64,000 bases of DNA from NCBI RefSeq assembly GCF_005887095.1, contig NZ_PNCI01000035.1, forward strand, positions 62,001 through 126,000. The letters run 5' to 3'. A program made the translations under genes and the position numbers. The notes under the pieces were generated by a model, which saw only the letters and a program-made list of their open reading frames with translations, searched no databases and was not told the origin of the DNA. The stretch comes from Pseudoalteromonas rubra (lineage in GTDB: Bacteria; Pseudomonadota; Gammaproteobacteria; Enterobacterales; Alteromonadaceae). Shown here piece after piece: positions 16,494 to 26,268 of this stretch. Positions within the stretch are counted from its first letter, which is position 1. Each line of letters begins with the position of its first letter.

Positions 16494-19322
16494 ATGTTAA
16501 ATAGCAAGATCACGAAAGCGGTCCGCTTAGCGCTAATGTACGGCGCGGCTTCTGCTACAGCTTTTGCAGTAAACGCTGAAGAAGCAGAAGAGAATATCGA
16601 GAAAATCGAAGTAACAGGTTCAAGCATCAAGGGTACAGACCTTGCTGGTGCACTTCCTGTTGATATTATTTCTGCAGAAGACATTAAAAATACAGGTGTA
16701 ACGTCAGTACCAGATCTGATCACTCAAATTCCTTCAATGCAAGGCTTTACTACGCCTACGTCATCAGTAGGTGGCGGTGGTGGCGGTACAGCTACAGCGT
16801 CTTTACGTGGTCTCGGTGACCAATACACCCTGGTACTACTGAATGGTCGCCGACTGGCTCCTTCTGGTTCAGGTGGTTCTATCGACTTGAACAGTATCCC
16901 TTTGGCAGCAGTTCAGCGTGTTGAAGTATTAACTGATGGTGCATCAGCACTATACGGTTCTGATGCAATCGCTGGTGTTATCAACTTTATATTGAAAGAT
17001 TCAGTTGATATGTCTACAGTTTCTGTACGTACAGATCGTCCATCTGACGGTGGAGAATCACTCAACATTAGTTTCACTACTGGTTTTGGTGACATCTCAA
17101 GTGATGGCTACAATGTGATGTTCTCAGTATCCCATGATTCTCAAGACGCGCTAAAATCTCAAGATCGTGAATTTGCTAAAACGGGTCTGCTTGAGTTTGA
17201 ACACAATTACCAACCTTACTTCTCTATCAATGGCTCACCAAACGCAATCCCAGCGAACGTAGAAGTTGAAATGGGTGAAGGTGATGATGTTGAATACAAG
17301 AACTTTAACCCGTACCTACTTAAACACAAAGGATGTGCTGATAATAACGCTAAGGACCCTGGTTCACAGAACTGTATGTTCGACTACACCAGCACGTTAG
17401 AAATCGTTCCAGAAAGTGAGCGTACCTCTGCAATGCTTCAAGCTGGTTTCACAGTAACTGAAGATATCGAAGCGTTCGCAACATTAGCCTACACTGACTT
17501 TTCTATGACACCTCGTATTGCACCAAATCCAACTGGTGGTATTGCTCTCGGTAAGGATAGTGTTCTATACGACAAGTATGTTCGTGAGCACTTGACTCAG
17601 GATGAGCAAGACGCAGTGACTGAAGTATATGCGACATGGCGTGCACTACCAGGCGGCAACCGTACCAACGTATGGGATACCGAAACAATCAACTCAATTG
17701 TTGGTTTGGAAGGCGTTGTTTTTGACAATATTGATTTCAATACTGCTCTAGTATATTCAACTTCGGAGCGTACTGAAACTTTCACAGATGGTCACTTCTT
17801 CAAAACTTGGCGTAACGATATCGCTGCGGGTAAAATCGATGTATTCGCACTACCTAGCGAGTTCACTCAAGAAAGCCTAGATGCGTTGGAAGCCGTTAAG
17901 TGGCGTGGCCTTAACGATACAACTACCACGGAGTCAATTTCTTGGGATATTCGTGCATCACAACCTTTGTTTGAATTGCCTGCTGGTGAAGTATACATTG
18001 GTTACGGTGTTGACTACCGCATCAATTCCTACGAGAACATCCGTTCTGAAGAAAACAAAAAGGATACGCGTTGGTTAGATGGTGGTGGTGACCGCGATTA
18101 TAAACTAGAGCGTGAAACTTATGGTGCTTTCACCGAATTCCAGGTACCTGTACTTGAAAACCTGACTCTATCTGCAGCTATTCGTTACGATATGATTGGT
18201 GGTGTAGAAGATTCTCTATATGAGGACGAGAACGGTAACGTTTCTACACAGAAAGTAAATGACAATGAGAACGATACAACTTATAAGGTAAGTGTACGTT
18301 ACACTGTGAACGATGATTTGGTAATCCGTGGTTCCGTAGGTACGGGCTTCCGTGCTGCGACTATGCGTCAGATTGCTGAACCTCGAGTACGCTTTGGTGT
18401 AACTGGTGCGGCTTACCCTTGTCCAATCACAGACCCAAGTGATCCTCGTTCAGCGGGTTGTCGCCCAACCGATATTCAGTACAATATCCTGCGTCAAGGT
18501 AACGTTACTCTGTCACCAGAAACTTCAGATCAGCTATCTGTAGGTTTCGTATATGCGCCTAGTAATGAGTTCTCGTTCGAAATGGACTTCTGGCAAGTAT
18601 ACATCAACGATATGGTACAGAGTCCTTCTCAGCCTTACCTATTCGCAAATGCTTCGAAGTTTAACGACAGCTTCATTCTGCATCCGGATCCGAATAACCC
18701 AAATCGTGACCTGATCCACATGGTCTCTGAGCCTGTAAACATCGGTGTTAGCCGTAACGCGGGTGTTGACTGGAAAGTTAACCTATTGAATGAACTAAGC
18801 TTTGGCACATTGAAGACATCAGTTCAGGGCACATACTTCCAGAAAAGTGACTACACACTGGCAGGTACTGACGATGTATGGCGTTCAAGTTTAGGTCGTT
18901 ACGGTGCTGACGAAGAAATTGTATTCCGTAATGTCATCAATGCTCAGTCTACACTGACACATGGTGACTTCTCACATACTCTGCGCATGAACTACCGTTC
19001 AGGTTGGAGAGATGCTCCGGTAACTGCTCAGCGCGGTACCATCGAAAATCCAGAGTATGTTTTAGATAGTGAAGGAAATCCTACTACAGCTGTTCAGAGC
19101 GACTTGGTTCAATTGAAGGTTCCATCACACGCTACGTTTAGCTATAAATTCGATTATCTTGGTTTCGAGAACACAGTTATCTCAGCGGGTGTTAAGAACA
19201 TTTTTGATAAAGCGCCTCCAATGTCGCTCGGTGACGCAGAAGGTCACTTAGTTGGCTACGAAGGTCGTTACTATGATCAGTTCCTTCGCACTTACTACCT
19301 GAGTGTTGACTATAGCTTCTAA
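16494..19322 (+). CDS. TonB-dependent outer-membrane receptor (paralogue)
   Basis: A 942-residue receptor. I place the start at the ATG at 16494 (MLNSKITKAVRLALMYGAAS), because this reproduces the signal peptide of the receptor at 12709 and is preceded by the same CCAGGGAGAAAACA leader. An earlier in-frame start would bury the signal peptide. The plug domain has SLRGLGDQYTLVLLNGRRL and VLTDGASALYGSDAIAGVIN, preceded by a glycine-rich loop (VGGGGGGTATA). The barrel ends LSVDYSF with a terminal Phe. Cys pairs occur in KHKGCADNNAKDPGSQNC and in YPCPITDPSDPRSAGC. Ligand unknown. It shares the N-terminal pattern and plug motifs with its neighbour, but the loops differ, so they probably take different ligands. 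Confidence 0.93.
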   Translation: MLNSKITKAVRLALMYGAASATAFAVNAEEAEENIEKIEVTGSSIKGTDLAGALPVDIISAEDIKNTGVTSVPDLITQIPSMQGFTTPTSSVGGGGGGTATASLRGLGDQYTLVLLNGRRLAPSGSGGSIDLNSIPLAAVQRVEVLTDGASALYGSDAIAGVINFILKDSVDMSTVSVRTDRPSDGGESLNISFTTGFGDISSDGYNVMFSVSHDSQDALKSQDREFAKTGLLEFEHNYQPYFSINGSPNAIPANVEVEMGEGDDVEYKNFNPYLLKHKGCADNNAKDPGSQNCMFDYTSTLEIVPESERTSAMLQAGFTVTEDIEAFATLAYTDFSMTPRIAPNPTGGIALGKDSVLYDKYVREHLTQDEQDAVTEVYATWRALPGGNRTNVWDTETINSIVGLEGVVFDNIDFNTALVYSTSERTETFTDGHFFKTWRNDIAAGKIDVFALPSEFTQESLDALEAVKWRGLNDTTTTESISWDIRASQPLFELPAGEVYIGYGVDYRINSYENIRSEENKKDTRWLDGGGDRDYKLERETYGAFTEFQVPVLENLTLSAAIRYDMIGGVEDSLYEDENGNVSTQKVNDNENDTTYKVSVRYTVNDDLVIRGSVGTGFRAATMRQIAEPRVRFGVTGAAYPCPITDPSDPRSAGCRPTDIQYNILRQGNVTLSPETSDQLSVGFVYAPSNEFSFEMDFWQVYINDMVQSPSQPYLFANASKFNDSFILHPDPNNPNRDLIHMVSEPVNIGVSRNAGVDWKVNLLNELSFGTLKTSVQGTYFQKSDYTLAGTDDVWRSSLGRYGADEEIVFRNVINAQSTLTHGDFSHTLRMNYRSGWRDAPVTAQRGTIENPEYVLDSEGNPTTAVQSDLVQLKVPSHATFSYKFDYLGFENTVISAGVKNIFDKAPPMSLGDAEGHLVGYEGRYYDQFLRTYYLSVDYSF

Positions 19323-19339
19323 TTTTAGCTATTGTTAAA

Positions 19340-19361
19340 AAAGAGCCGTTACAGGCTCTTT
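19340..19361 (+). terminator. First of two tandem hairpins after the second receptor
   Basis: AAAGAGCC (19340-19347) pairs with GGCTCTTT (19354-19361) around a six-base loop. The T-run is short, so it is probably assisted by the next hairpin. Confidence 0.6.
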
Positions 19362-19372
19362 AAATTATTTTG

Positions 19373-19403
19373 AAAGGGCTGGATATTGAACCAGCCCTTT
19401 TTT
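19373..19403 (+). terminator. Rho-independent terminator after the second receptor
   Basis: AAAGGGCTGG (19373-19382) and CCAGCCCTTT (19391-19400) make a ten-base-pair stem that runs into TTTTTT. Confidence 0.9.
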
Positions 19404-19873
19404 ATTGAGTACAACAGGCTAGTGTTGTTTACCATGTATAATATGATAGCCGTCATTTGAGTTTAAATAGTCGCTATCTATCAAGGCAATTATACTACGC
19501 TTCGCAGGCTCTAAAATCTCGATTGAGCTTATGTGACATGAAGTTGAATAATGCCGCCCAGCAGTTGCGCCTTTCTAATGCTAGTATTTTTAATTAAATA
19601 TTTTATTTTGAAGTAAGGAAACGTTTTTGCCATAAGTTAAAAGAGTCTGATTCTAATTTAATACATAGATTGCTTTTCTTTGAGCTTGGTAATAGCTAGC
19701 TAGTGGCATAAAGCGCTTTTGGTATCTGATTTCTCTGTGATACATCATAGGTTATCAACTATAGCTATATTGACTGGCTTAATTAATTATCGACAGTAAT
19801 ATCTGAGGTTGTTTTATCATTTTTGTAGGTGTATTGTAGACATTGGAATATAGCAATAAATAAAGGAAGAAAG
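19404..19873. other. AT-rich intergenic region
   Basis: About 470 bases with no supportable gene, tRNA or repeat. It presumably contains the promoter of the small lipoprotein gene; GGAAGAAAG just before 19874 is its ribosome site. Confidence 0.4.
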
Positions 19874-20122
19874 ATGAAAAAAAATATTGGCTTAACAGTT
19901 GCTTCTCTTGCTCTTACTGTATTAGTGGGATGTAAATCAACAGACTCGGGACAGACCGCGCGTACAGAGGGCTACAAGTGCGAGCAAATTAGAACATTGG
20001 GTTCAAATATTCCTAAAAAGCGTTGTACTACAAAAAGGCAAAGGGATGAAATCCGTCGAAATGGTCAGGAATCGTTAAGAAACTCTCAGCGTTCAGGTGT
20101 ACTATCTGGTGATGATAGCTGA
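19874..20122 (+). CDS. Small predicted lipoprotein
   Basis: An 82-residue protein that I do not recognise by function. It starts at the ATG at 19874 (MKKNIGLTVASLALTVLVGC) with a good GGAAGAAAG ribosome site. An upstream in-frame start is rejected because it would precede the signal peptide. The lipobox LVGC puts the lipidated Cys at residue 20. The mature part is short, polar and strongly basic, with two further Cys (GYKCEQIR, KKRCTTKRQRDEI) that could form one disulfide. It is probably anchored in a membrane facing the periplasm. It stands alone, with a palindromic hairpin behind it. Confidence 0.75.
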   Translation: MKKNIGLTVASLALTVLVGCKSTDSGQTARTEGYKCEQIRTLGSNIPKKRCTTKRQRDEIRRNGQESLRNSQRSGVLSGDDS

Positions 20123-20134
20123 TAAAATTTAACT

Positions 20135-20160
20135 GTGATTGCGAGCATGCTCGCAATCAC
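20135..20160. terminator. Perfect 26-base palindrome
   Basis: GTGATTGCGAGCA is followed directly by its exact reverse complement TGCTCGCAATCAC. It lies 12 bases after the lipoprotein stop and would fold into a strong hairpin in RNA. There is no T-run after it, so it may be an RNA-stabilising or Rho-assisted element rather than a classic terminator, or a protein-binding site. Confidence 0.5.
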
Positions 20161-20469
20161 ATAACTCTCTTTAATTTCTCTTCATTCATAGTCGAAGTTT
20201 GTCTTACTGAGAAAGTTAAAGCTCACAGTTTGTTGTCGTACCTGCTAAGCTTATAACTAAATCTTATACTACTTGCGAAGTATTATTTATGACAAGGCCT
20301 AGCAGATAAAAGTGCTAATTGATATCGGCTTAATTTAATATGTGGGACTGACGCTAACTGTGTTAAATTTTTTAGTTTAGAACTTTTCTTTTAGATATAA
20401 AGTTGCGAGTTATTTCTTTTTATCTATAGTTTTTCCCCTTGCAATAGGGAGCTAAATGATTAATGTTAA
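20161..20469. other. Intergenic region between convergent genes
   Basis: About 310 AT-rich bases between the lipoprotein gene and the end of the helicase gene. No gene or clear terminator is visible. Confidence 0.35.
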
Positions 20470-22800
20470 CTATTTAATACAGACCACTTTACTTGCCTTT
20501 TTATATCGTATTTTAAATCCCGGCCAGGCAGGCAATTCCCAGCGTTTCGGCGCATCTTTTCGGTTTCCACCGATGTATTCTAATAAAACACGCTTGGCAC
20601 TAAAGCTGTAAGTAACCAGCATGGCCAGTTCAGGTAATTCGACCTGTAGCGGATACTTTTCCATAAAAGGAGTGATGACCCAGTCCTCAATGGGTTGATA
20701 TGACAGATCCTCAATATCTATCAGCGTAAGGTCCTCTGGTGTCTCTACGCCGAGATCTGTCAAAGTCTGTGCAATCCATTCGGTCGCTTTCGGTTGTTGC
20801 GGTGGATCTGCTTGCTCATGCTGATGATAGAGGGCCTCATACGCCAGCATGGTGCTTACTTGCTTATGAACTCCCTGGAAAAGAAGGTTTTGTTCAATCA
20901 GGCTAACACAGGCTGGAATGAGCATGGCACCTTCAGCACGTAGGGTCTGCTTTTGCACAGATGTGCCGGCGTAGGTTTTTACCTGTTCAACCCACACTTC
21001 GTGTTCGAGTATATAAGCGCGCTCCAGAACGGTTTCTGTGCGTGCATATTGAGCCAGCAAGGACAGAGCCACGGGAGCAGACAAGGTAGCTAATGTCGTT
21101 GCCTGTTTGACACCTTTCCCCGCCAGAGCGTATGTGTCCAGTACTATCATAGCGTCACAGTCATCGGCGACCCGCGATTCTTTGGCCGGTACGACTTCGC
21201 TGACGCCATTGCCAAATGCGCCGCGACGATTATGTCTTTTAATATATAACCAGTCCGGGCGAACAGAGGCGATTGCTGTGAGTAGTGCATCACGATCATA
21301 ACTGGCGGCTTTATCGAGAGGTGGCAGGGAAAAGGTCTCTCTCAGTTGCGCGCTGAATTGTCGGGCTTCACGGATGGCTTCTTCCTCGATACGCAGGGAA
21401 GGGGCCTTGCCGCGTATCAGTGCAATCACCAGCTCCAGATCACAGTTGTTTGGCAGCGCTTTGCAGAGTTGCTCCATGTGTTCTGCATCATTCGGCAGCT
21501 GGTAGACGCGGGCAGGGACCGACATCACGGCCACAGCATCTATCATCGCTTGGCGCAGACGGTTGTCGGGCATACGAGTGATCAGGTGACCCAGTTCGAC
21601 ATCGACAGGCAATGGGTAGAGCTGCTTGCCAAGCTCAGTGGCACGACTTTGCGCATCAAGGGCACCGATCCTTTTGAGCAGATCAAGTGCTTTTTGTCCT
21701 GAGCTCGCTGGCAAGGGGTCGATAAAGCTCAGCGAGTCAATACCATCCGTGGCACAGCCGGCAGCCAACACCAGCTCGGTGAGCGCCTCTCTTTGTACTT
21801 CGGGTGGGGTTCTCTCTATCAGTGGTGCGTATTGTCCATACAGGCGTAAACAGAGCCCTTTCTGAGTCCGTCCAGCCCGACCCAGACGTTGCTTTGCCGA
21901 ATCTCTGCCGATTGCATCCAGGCCCAGTACCGTTTTGCCATTTCTTAAGTGTGTGCGCCGCTCCAGGCCCGAGTCAATAACACAGGTAATATTGGGGATG
22001 GTCAGCGAGGTTTCTGCGACATTGGTAGCCAGAATAATCCGTTGTTGTGCTTGTTGTTGCAGTGCTTTTTGCTGATCTATCGATGCACAGCCACTAAACA
22101 AGGGGACCACTAATGCTTTAAGCGTTTTTACCTGAGCGGCACATTGCATGATTTCGCCCTTACCGGGCAGGAATACCAGAATATCTCCCGAAGTGTGTTG
22201 CAGTGCATAGTCACAGGCAGCCTTTACGCGTTCGCTTAGGTTATCCCGGCTTGGCATGGCGCGCATGTCTTTGGCCAGGAAACGTTCTTCAACGGCAAAC
22301 ATTTTTCCTTCAGAGGTCAGTAAAGGGGCACCCAGATAACTCACGAGTCTGTCGGCTGACAAAGTTGCAGAGGTGACAATAAGCCGATGAGTTGCTTGCT
22401 GCTTTAACATCGCCAGTAGCAAGTCCATATCCCAACGTCGTTCATGGAATTCATCCAACATGACAACAGCAAAATCACTCAGGCGACTTTCAAAGTACCA
22501 GCGCAGCGCCACGCCGGGCGTTACGAATACTATCTCAGTGTTGTCTCTAAACTGACCTTCAAAACGGATAGCATAGCCTACTTGCTCTCCAAGTGGGCTG
22601 CCTTGCTGTTGCGCGACATATTCTGCCAACGAGGTACAGGCGATCCGCCGGGGCTGGATCACCAGGACCCGACCTTGTTGCGCAGCCCAGACAGGAAGTT
22701 GCGTGGATTTTCCTGAGCCGGTGGCGGCGGCCACAATGACGTTACCAGAGGATAACAGGTGACAAAAATCGGCTTTGATCTGTTCGATGGGCAGAGACAT
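20470..22800 (-). CDS. hrpB: HrpB-like DExH-box ATP-dependent RNA helicase
   Basis: A 776-residue superfamily 2 helicase. Walker A is AAATGSGKST at about residue 24-33. Motif Ia reads VIQPRRIACTSLAE, motif II is MLDEFHERRWD, and motif III is VTSATLS. Motifs V and VI read ATNVAETSLTIPN and RLGRAGRTQKGLC. The DEFH form of motif II and the overall order fit HrpB. The N-terminal half is typical. The C-terminal quarter, ending KRWELPAWPGFKIRYKKA, is weakly like the usual HrpB C-terminal domain, and the protein is somewhat shorter than E. coli HrpB. The physiological RNA target is unknown. It is divergent from mtfA with a 114-base gap. Confidence 0.8.
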   Translation of the reverse strand: MSLPIEQIKADFCHLLSSGNVIVAAATGSGKSTQLPVWAAQQGRVLVIQPRRIACTSLAEYVAQQQGSPLGEQVGYAIRFEGQFRDNTEIVFVTPGVALRWYFESRLSDFAVVMLDEFHERRWDMDLLLAMLKQQATHRLIVTSATLSADRLVSYLGAPLLTSEGKMFAVEERFLAKDMRAMPSRDNLSERVKAACDYALQHTSGDILVFLPGKGEIMQCAAQVKTLKALVVPLFSGCASIDQQKALQQQAQQRIILATNVAETSLTIPNITCVIDSGLERRTHLRNGKTVLGLDAIGRDSAKQRLGRAGRTQKGLCLRLYGQYAPLIERTPPEVQREALTELVLAAGCATDGIDSLSFIDPLPASSGQKALDLLKRIGALDAQSRATELGKQLYPLPVDVELGHLITRMPDNRLRQAMIDAVAVMSVPARVYQLPNDAEHMEQLCKALPNNCDLELVIALIRGKAPSLRIEEEAIREARQFSAQLRETFSLPPLDKAASYDRDALLTAIASVRPDWLYIKRHNRRGAFGNGVSEVVPAKESRVADDCDAMIVLDTYALAGKGVKQATTLATLSAPVALSLLAQYARTETVLERAYILEHEVWVEQVKTYAGTSVQKQTLRAEGAMLIPACVSLIEQNLLFQGVHKQVSTMLAYEALYHQHEQADPPQQPKATEWIAQTLTDLGVETPEDLTLIDIEDLSYQPIEDWVITPFMEKYPLQVELPELAMLVTYSFSAKRVLLEYIGGNRKDAPKRWELPAWPGFKIRYKKASKVVCIK

Positions 22801-22914
22801 AGGGACTTGATACTGTTAGAAATTTTTTTAAGTATTGATGATTTTAACAAATCCTGCTTGAAAAGGCTGCCTGCAAGGCGCATCTCAAAGTAAAATATCA
22901 ACGTGTAAAACCTA

Positions 22915-23742
22915 ATGACAGAAATCAGTTTACTCCTTGCCCTGGTGGTGTTCTGTGCCATCTACTGGCGGCTTGATGATATCAAGCGCGCTTACTGGCA
23001 ATATAAATATAAAACGCAATCACTCAGTGAGTTAGACAGGCAGGTTTTGCTGCGTTATATGCCCATCTATCGTAATATGACGGATGCAGACAGAGCGCGC
23101 CTTGAGCGCCATATTCTGTGGTTTTTGGGTGAGAAGCGGTTACTTGGCCGTGACGGCCTGAAAACCAATCGGGCTATGGCACTGATCATCGCGGCAGATG
23201 CCTGCCTGCTGGTACTCAATCAGCAGTGGCCACTGTATCCCAATGTCAAAGAGATCTTACTCTACCCCAGCAGCTATTATGCCGGGCAAAATAGCCTTGA
23301 CAGTGCAGGGCTGGTGAGCTTTCATACTGTGGTGCGTCAGGGCGAGTCCTGGCCCGGCGGCACGCTGGTGCTGAGCTGGCATGATGTGCTGGAGGGCAAC
23401 CGGCTACCAGAAGACGGACATAATCTGGTATTTCACGAATTTGCCCATCAACTGGATCAGCAAACCGGGCAAACCAATGGCACGCCTCAGTTGCCAAAAG
23501 GCATGAGTTACAAAAAATGGGGGGAGGTGTTGTCTCGGGCCTATCAGCAGTTAAAAACTCAGCTGGCGTATCATATGCCGCACGTGGTGCATGAATATGG
23601 CGCGACCAATGAAGCAGAGTTTTTTGCGGTGATCACCGAAACCTTTATTGAAAAGCCACTGCAACTGAAACAGGAAAACCCCGAATTATTTAATCTGTTG
23701 AGTGAATACTATCGATTCGATCCGCGCGACTGGATAAAGTAG
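22915..23742 (+). CDS. mtfA: MtfA-like zinc metallopeptidase (M90)
   Basis: A 275-residue peptidase of the MtfA family. In E. coli MtfA binds the repressor Mlc and so links to glucose PTS control, and it has aminopeptidase activity. The zinc site HEFAHQLD is intact, and the supporting family segments are ILWFLGEKRLLG, ILLYPSSYY and LSWHDVLEG. The downstream Glu region (ATNEAEFFAVITETFIEKP) supplies the third ligand. Unlike cytosolic E. coli MtfA, the first 20 residues are hydrophobic (LLLALVVFCAIYW), which suggests a membrane anchor. It ends at a terminator shared with deaD. Confidence 0.9.
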   Translation: MTEISLLLALVVFCAIYWRLDDIKRAYWQYKYKTQSLSELDRQVLLRYMPIYRNMTDADRARLERHILWFLGEKRLLGRDGLKTNRAMALIIAADACLLVLNQQWPLYPNVKEILLYPSSYYAGQNSLDSAGLVSFHTVVRQGESWPGGTLVLSWHDVLEGNRLPEDGHNLVFHEFAHQLDQQTGQTNGTPQLPKGMSYKKWGEVLSRAYQQLKTQLAYHMPHVVHEYGATNEAEFFAVITETFIEKPLQLKQENPELFNLLSEYYRFDPRDWIK

Positions 23743-23802
23743 CCATTGCGATGAGTGCTTGACGTTGCATTTAGGATTTAGCCTGCGGTTAAGGCAGGCG
23801 TA

Positions 23803-23832
23803 AAAAAACCGCTTCATGTGAAGCGGTTTTTT
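23803..23832. terminator. Bidirectional terminator between mtfA and deaD
   Basis: CCGCTTCA and TGAAGCGG (23809-23826) are flanked by six A on the left and six T on the right, so the hairpin can terminate transcription from both convergent genes. Confidence 0.92.
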
Positions 23833-23845
23833 CGTTTAAATCAGA

Positions 23846-25678
23846 TTATGAAAAGCTGATCTCGCCGCGCTCTTTGCGTCTGCCGTCACGCTTGTCACCG
23901 CGTGGATCTTTGAAGCTGCGCTTGCGGTCACCACGGCCTTCGCCACGACCTTCAAAGCGACGCTCATCACGGCCGCCTGAACGACGTTCACCGCCGCGAC
24001 GCTCACCACCATTGCCTTGATCGGCAGGGTGCGTGCTCTTGGTCATCTTCATTGGGCGCTGACAAATGTAAACGCTCTGGAAGTGTGACAGCGTATCTGC
24101 TGGCATATCCTGAGGCAGCTGAACGGTGCTGTGCTCATCAAATAAACGGATTTCACCGATAAACTTGCTGGAGATATCAGCTTCGTTTGCAATTGCACCA
24201 ACGATGTTCTTGACCTGTACGCCGTGCTCACGACCCACTTCGATACGGTAGGTATCCATAGGGCCCGTGTTGCGACGTGCATTGCCTTTGCGTTCACCAC
24301 GCTCGCCACGTTCACCACGACGCTCGCGGTTACCATCGCGTTCGCGACGTTCACGTTGCACCTGAATTTCCTGAACCTTCAGCGGCGACTGTTGCTGTGC
24401 CATGCACAGAAGTGCAGCGGCCAGCTCAGTTTGGCTTAGTTCCAGCTTTTCAGCCATGCCTTGTGCGACTTCACTAAAGAACTCAATGTCTTTGTGATCC
24501 AGCGCCAGGCTTAGTTTGCTTTGTAGTGCTTCAATACGTTTCTGCTCAACCACTTTCGCGTTAGGCAGCTCAACCTGCTCGATGTCAGAGCGGGTATGAC
24601 GCATGATGTTACGTAGCAGGTAACGTTCATTACCTTTCACGAACAGGATAGCTTTACCTTTACGACCAGCACGACCTGTACGGCCGATACGGTGTACATA
24701 GGCTTCGCTGTCTTGCGGGATATCATAGTTGATAACCAGGCTCAGACGATCTACGTCCAGACCACGCGCCGCAACGTCAGTTGCGATAACGATGTCTAAC
24801 AGACCGCTCTTCAGACGTTCTACCGTGCGCTCACGGGCTTGCTGGTTCATGTCACCATTAAGTGGTGCCGCAGAGAAGCCTTCACGCTCAAGTAGCTCAG
24901 CCAGCTGAACAGTATCGTTACGAGTACGCACAAACACGATAGACGCATCGTAATCTTCCGCTTCTAAGAAGCGCACGATGGCTTTGTTTTTATGCGTCGT
25001 TGCACGCCAGTAAACTTGCTCAATTGTGTCAACAGTCGAGTTACGTGGTGTGATTTTTACTTGCTCAGCGTTATCTAAATACTTAGAACAAATAGATTGG
25101 ATCTGCTTTGGCATGGTTGCAGAGAACAAACAGGTTTGCTTCTCTACCGGTGTTTTTTCCATGATGCTTTCAACATCATCGATAAAGCCCATACGTAGCA
25201 TCTCATCGGCTTCGTCCAGCACTAAGGCTTTCAGATCCGACAAATCAATGGTCTTACGGTTAATATGGTCAATCAAACGACCCGGTGTTGCCACAATGAT
25301 CTGTGCGCCACGGCGCAGTGCACTTAGCTGCACGCCATAGCTTTGTCCGCCGTACAGAGCCAATACTTCAACACCTTTGGTGTATTTAGCGTATTGGTTG
25401 AAGGCTTCCGCGACCTGTAAAGCCAGTTCGCGTGTTGGAGTCAATACTAATATCTGTGGTTGCTTAACGGATGCGTCAACATTGTTTAATAGCGGCAACG
25501 CGAACGCCGCCGTTTTGCCCGTACCCGTCTGCGCTAGTCCCAGCACGTCCTTTCTTTCTAGCAATAACGGTATACATTGAGCCTGGATCTCAGAAGGTGA
25601 TTGATATCCCAGCTCTTCGACTGCCTTCAAAATTGCAGGAGAAAGATCTAAAGATTCAAACGTGACTGGTTCTGACAT
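23846..25678 (-). CDS. deaD: DEAD-box RNA helicase DeaD/CsdA
   Basis: A 610-residue cold-shock-type DEAD-box helicase for ribosome assembly and mRNA decay. The Q motif region is FESLDLSPAILKAVEELGYQ, Walker A is AQTGTGKT, and the motifs DEAD, SAT and HRIGRTGRAG are intact. After the helicase core come a dimerisation region, an arginine-rich stretch (about residues 440-470, RRERDGNRERRGERGER-like), a DbpA-type RNA-binding fold (YRIEVGREHGVQVKNIVGAI) and a basic Gly/Arg tail. A -10-like TACAAT lies on the minus strand at 25710-25715, giving a short leader; longer cold-shock leaders are possible in the 224-base gap upstream. Confidence 0.96.
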   Translation of the reverse strand: MSEPVTFESLDLSPAILKAVEELGYQSPSEIQAQCIPLLLERKDVLGLAQTGTGKTAAFALPLLNNVDASVKQPQILVLTPTRELALQVAEAFNQYAKYTKGVEVLALYGGQSYGVQLSALRRGAQIIVATPGRLIDHINRKTIDLSDLKALVLDEADEMLRMGFIDDVESIMEKTPVEKQTCLFSATMPKQIQSICSKYLDNAEQVKITPRNSTVDTIEQVYWRATTHKNKAIVRFLEAEDYDASIVFVRTRNDTVQLAELLEREGFSAAPLNGDMNQQARERTVERLKSGLLDIVIATDVAARGLDVDRLSLVINYDIPQDSEAYVHRIGRTGRAGRKGKAILFVKGNERYLLRNIMRHTRSDIEQVELPNAKVVEQKRIEALQSKLSLALDHKDIEFFSEVAQGMAEKLELSQTELAAALLCMAQQQSPLKVQEIQVQRERRERDGNRERRGERGERGERKGNARRNTGPMDTYRIEVGREHGVQVKNIVGAIANEADISSKFIGEIRLFDEHSTVQLPQDMPADTLSHFQSVYICQRPMKMTKSTHPADQGNGGERRGGERRSGGRDERRFEGRGEGRGDRKRSFKDPRGDKRDGRRKERGEISFS

Positions 25679-25902
25679 TAATGCGCCTCAACAAGTTAAA
25701 AGAGGCGGCATTGTACAGCAAAGAAAAAACAATTGCTTGCATAAATTGGCACTAATTTTGTAGGTATTTGATATTGGTCAAAAAATAAACTTATTTATTT
25801 TTCTTGATTGTTAGATTTGCGGATAAGTGGCTATTTTAAAGGGAAAATCATGCCTGAATTGCAGCTTAATGGCGACTCAGGCAAGGAGGATGAAGCACTG
25901 TG

Positions 25903-26166
25903 TTACTGATACAGGCCCAGATTTTCTTTGGCGTAGGCTTCAAACTCGGTAAAGCCGCCAATGTGGTCCTGGTCGACGAAAATTTGCGGTACAGTTGGAC
26001 AGGGCTTACCGGCGGATTTTTCCAAATCGGCTTTGCTGACACCTTCTTTATTGATATCAATGTAGCGAAATTTAAAATCGTCGCGTTCATTGGTGAGGCG
26101 CTCAGCCAGGTCTTTTGCACGGACACAGTAAGGGCAGCCTTCACGGCCAAAAATCACAGTAAACAT
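25903..26166 (-). CDS. grxA: Glutaredoxin 1
   Basis: An 87-residue glutathione-dependent dithiol oxidoreductase that reduces ribonucleotide reductase and other disulfides. The active site CPYC is at residues 11-14 (VIFGREGCPYC). The glutathione-binding elements TVPQIFVD and GGFTEF are present. Nearly the whole sequence follows E. coli GrxA. I use the ATG at 26166, preceded by GGAGAA; a TTG at 26178 is possible but unnecessary. Confidence 0.96.
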   Translation of the reverse strand: MFTVIFGREGCPYCVRAKDLAERLTNERDDFKFRYIDINKEGVSKADLEKSAGKPCPTVPQIFVDQDHIGGFTEFEAYAKENLGLYQ

Positions 26167-26268
26167 AGGGTTCTCCAAATCATTGCGCTTGATACTCAGT
26201 ATATCGGCCTACAGACAAAATGAAACCGCCAAAAATCGATGGTCATGATTGAGAAAACCGATGATACC

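Noticed and set aside
19829..19873. Earlier start for the small lipoprotein
   Set aside because: It adds residues before a perfect lipoprotein signal; GGAAGAAAG points to the later ATG.
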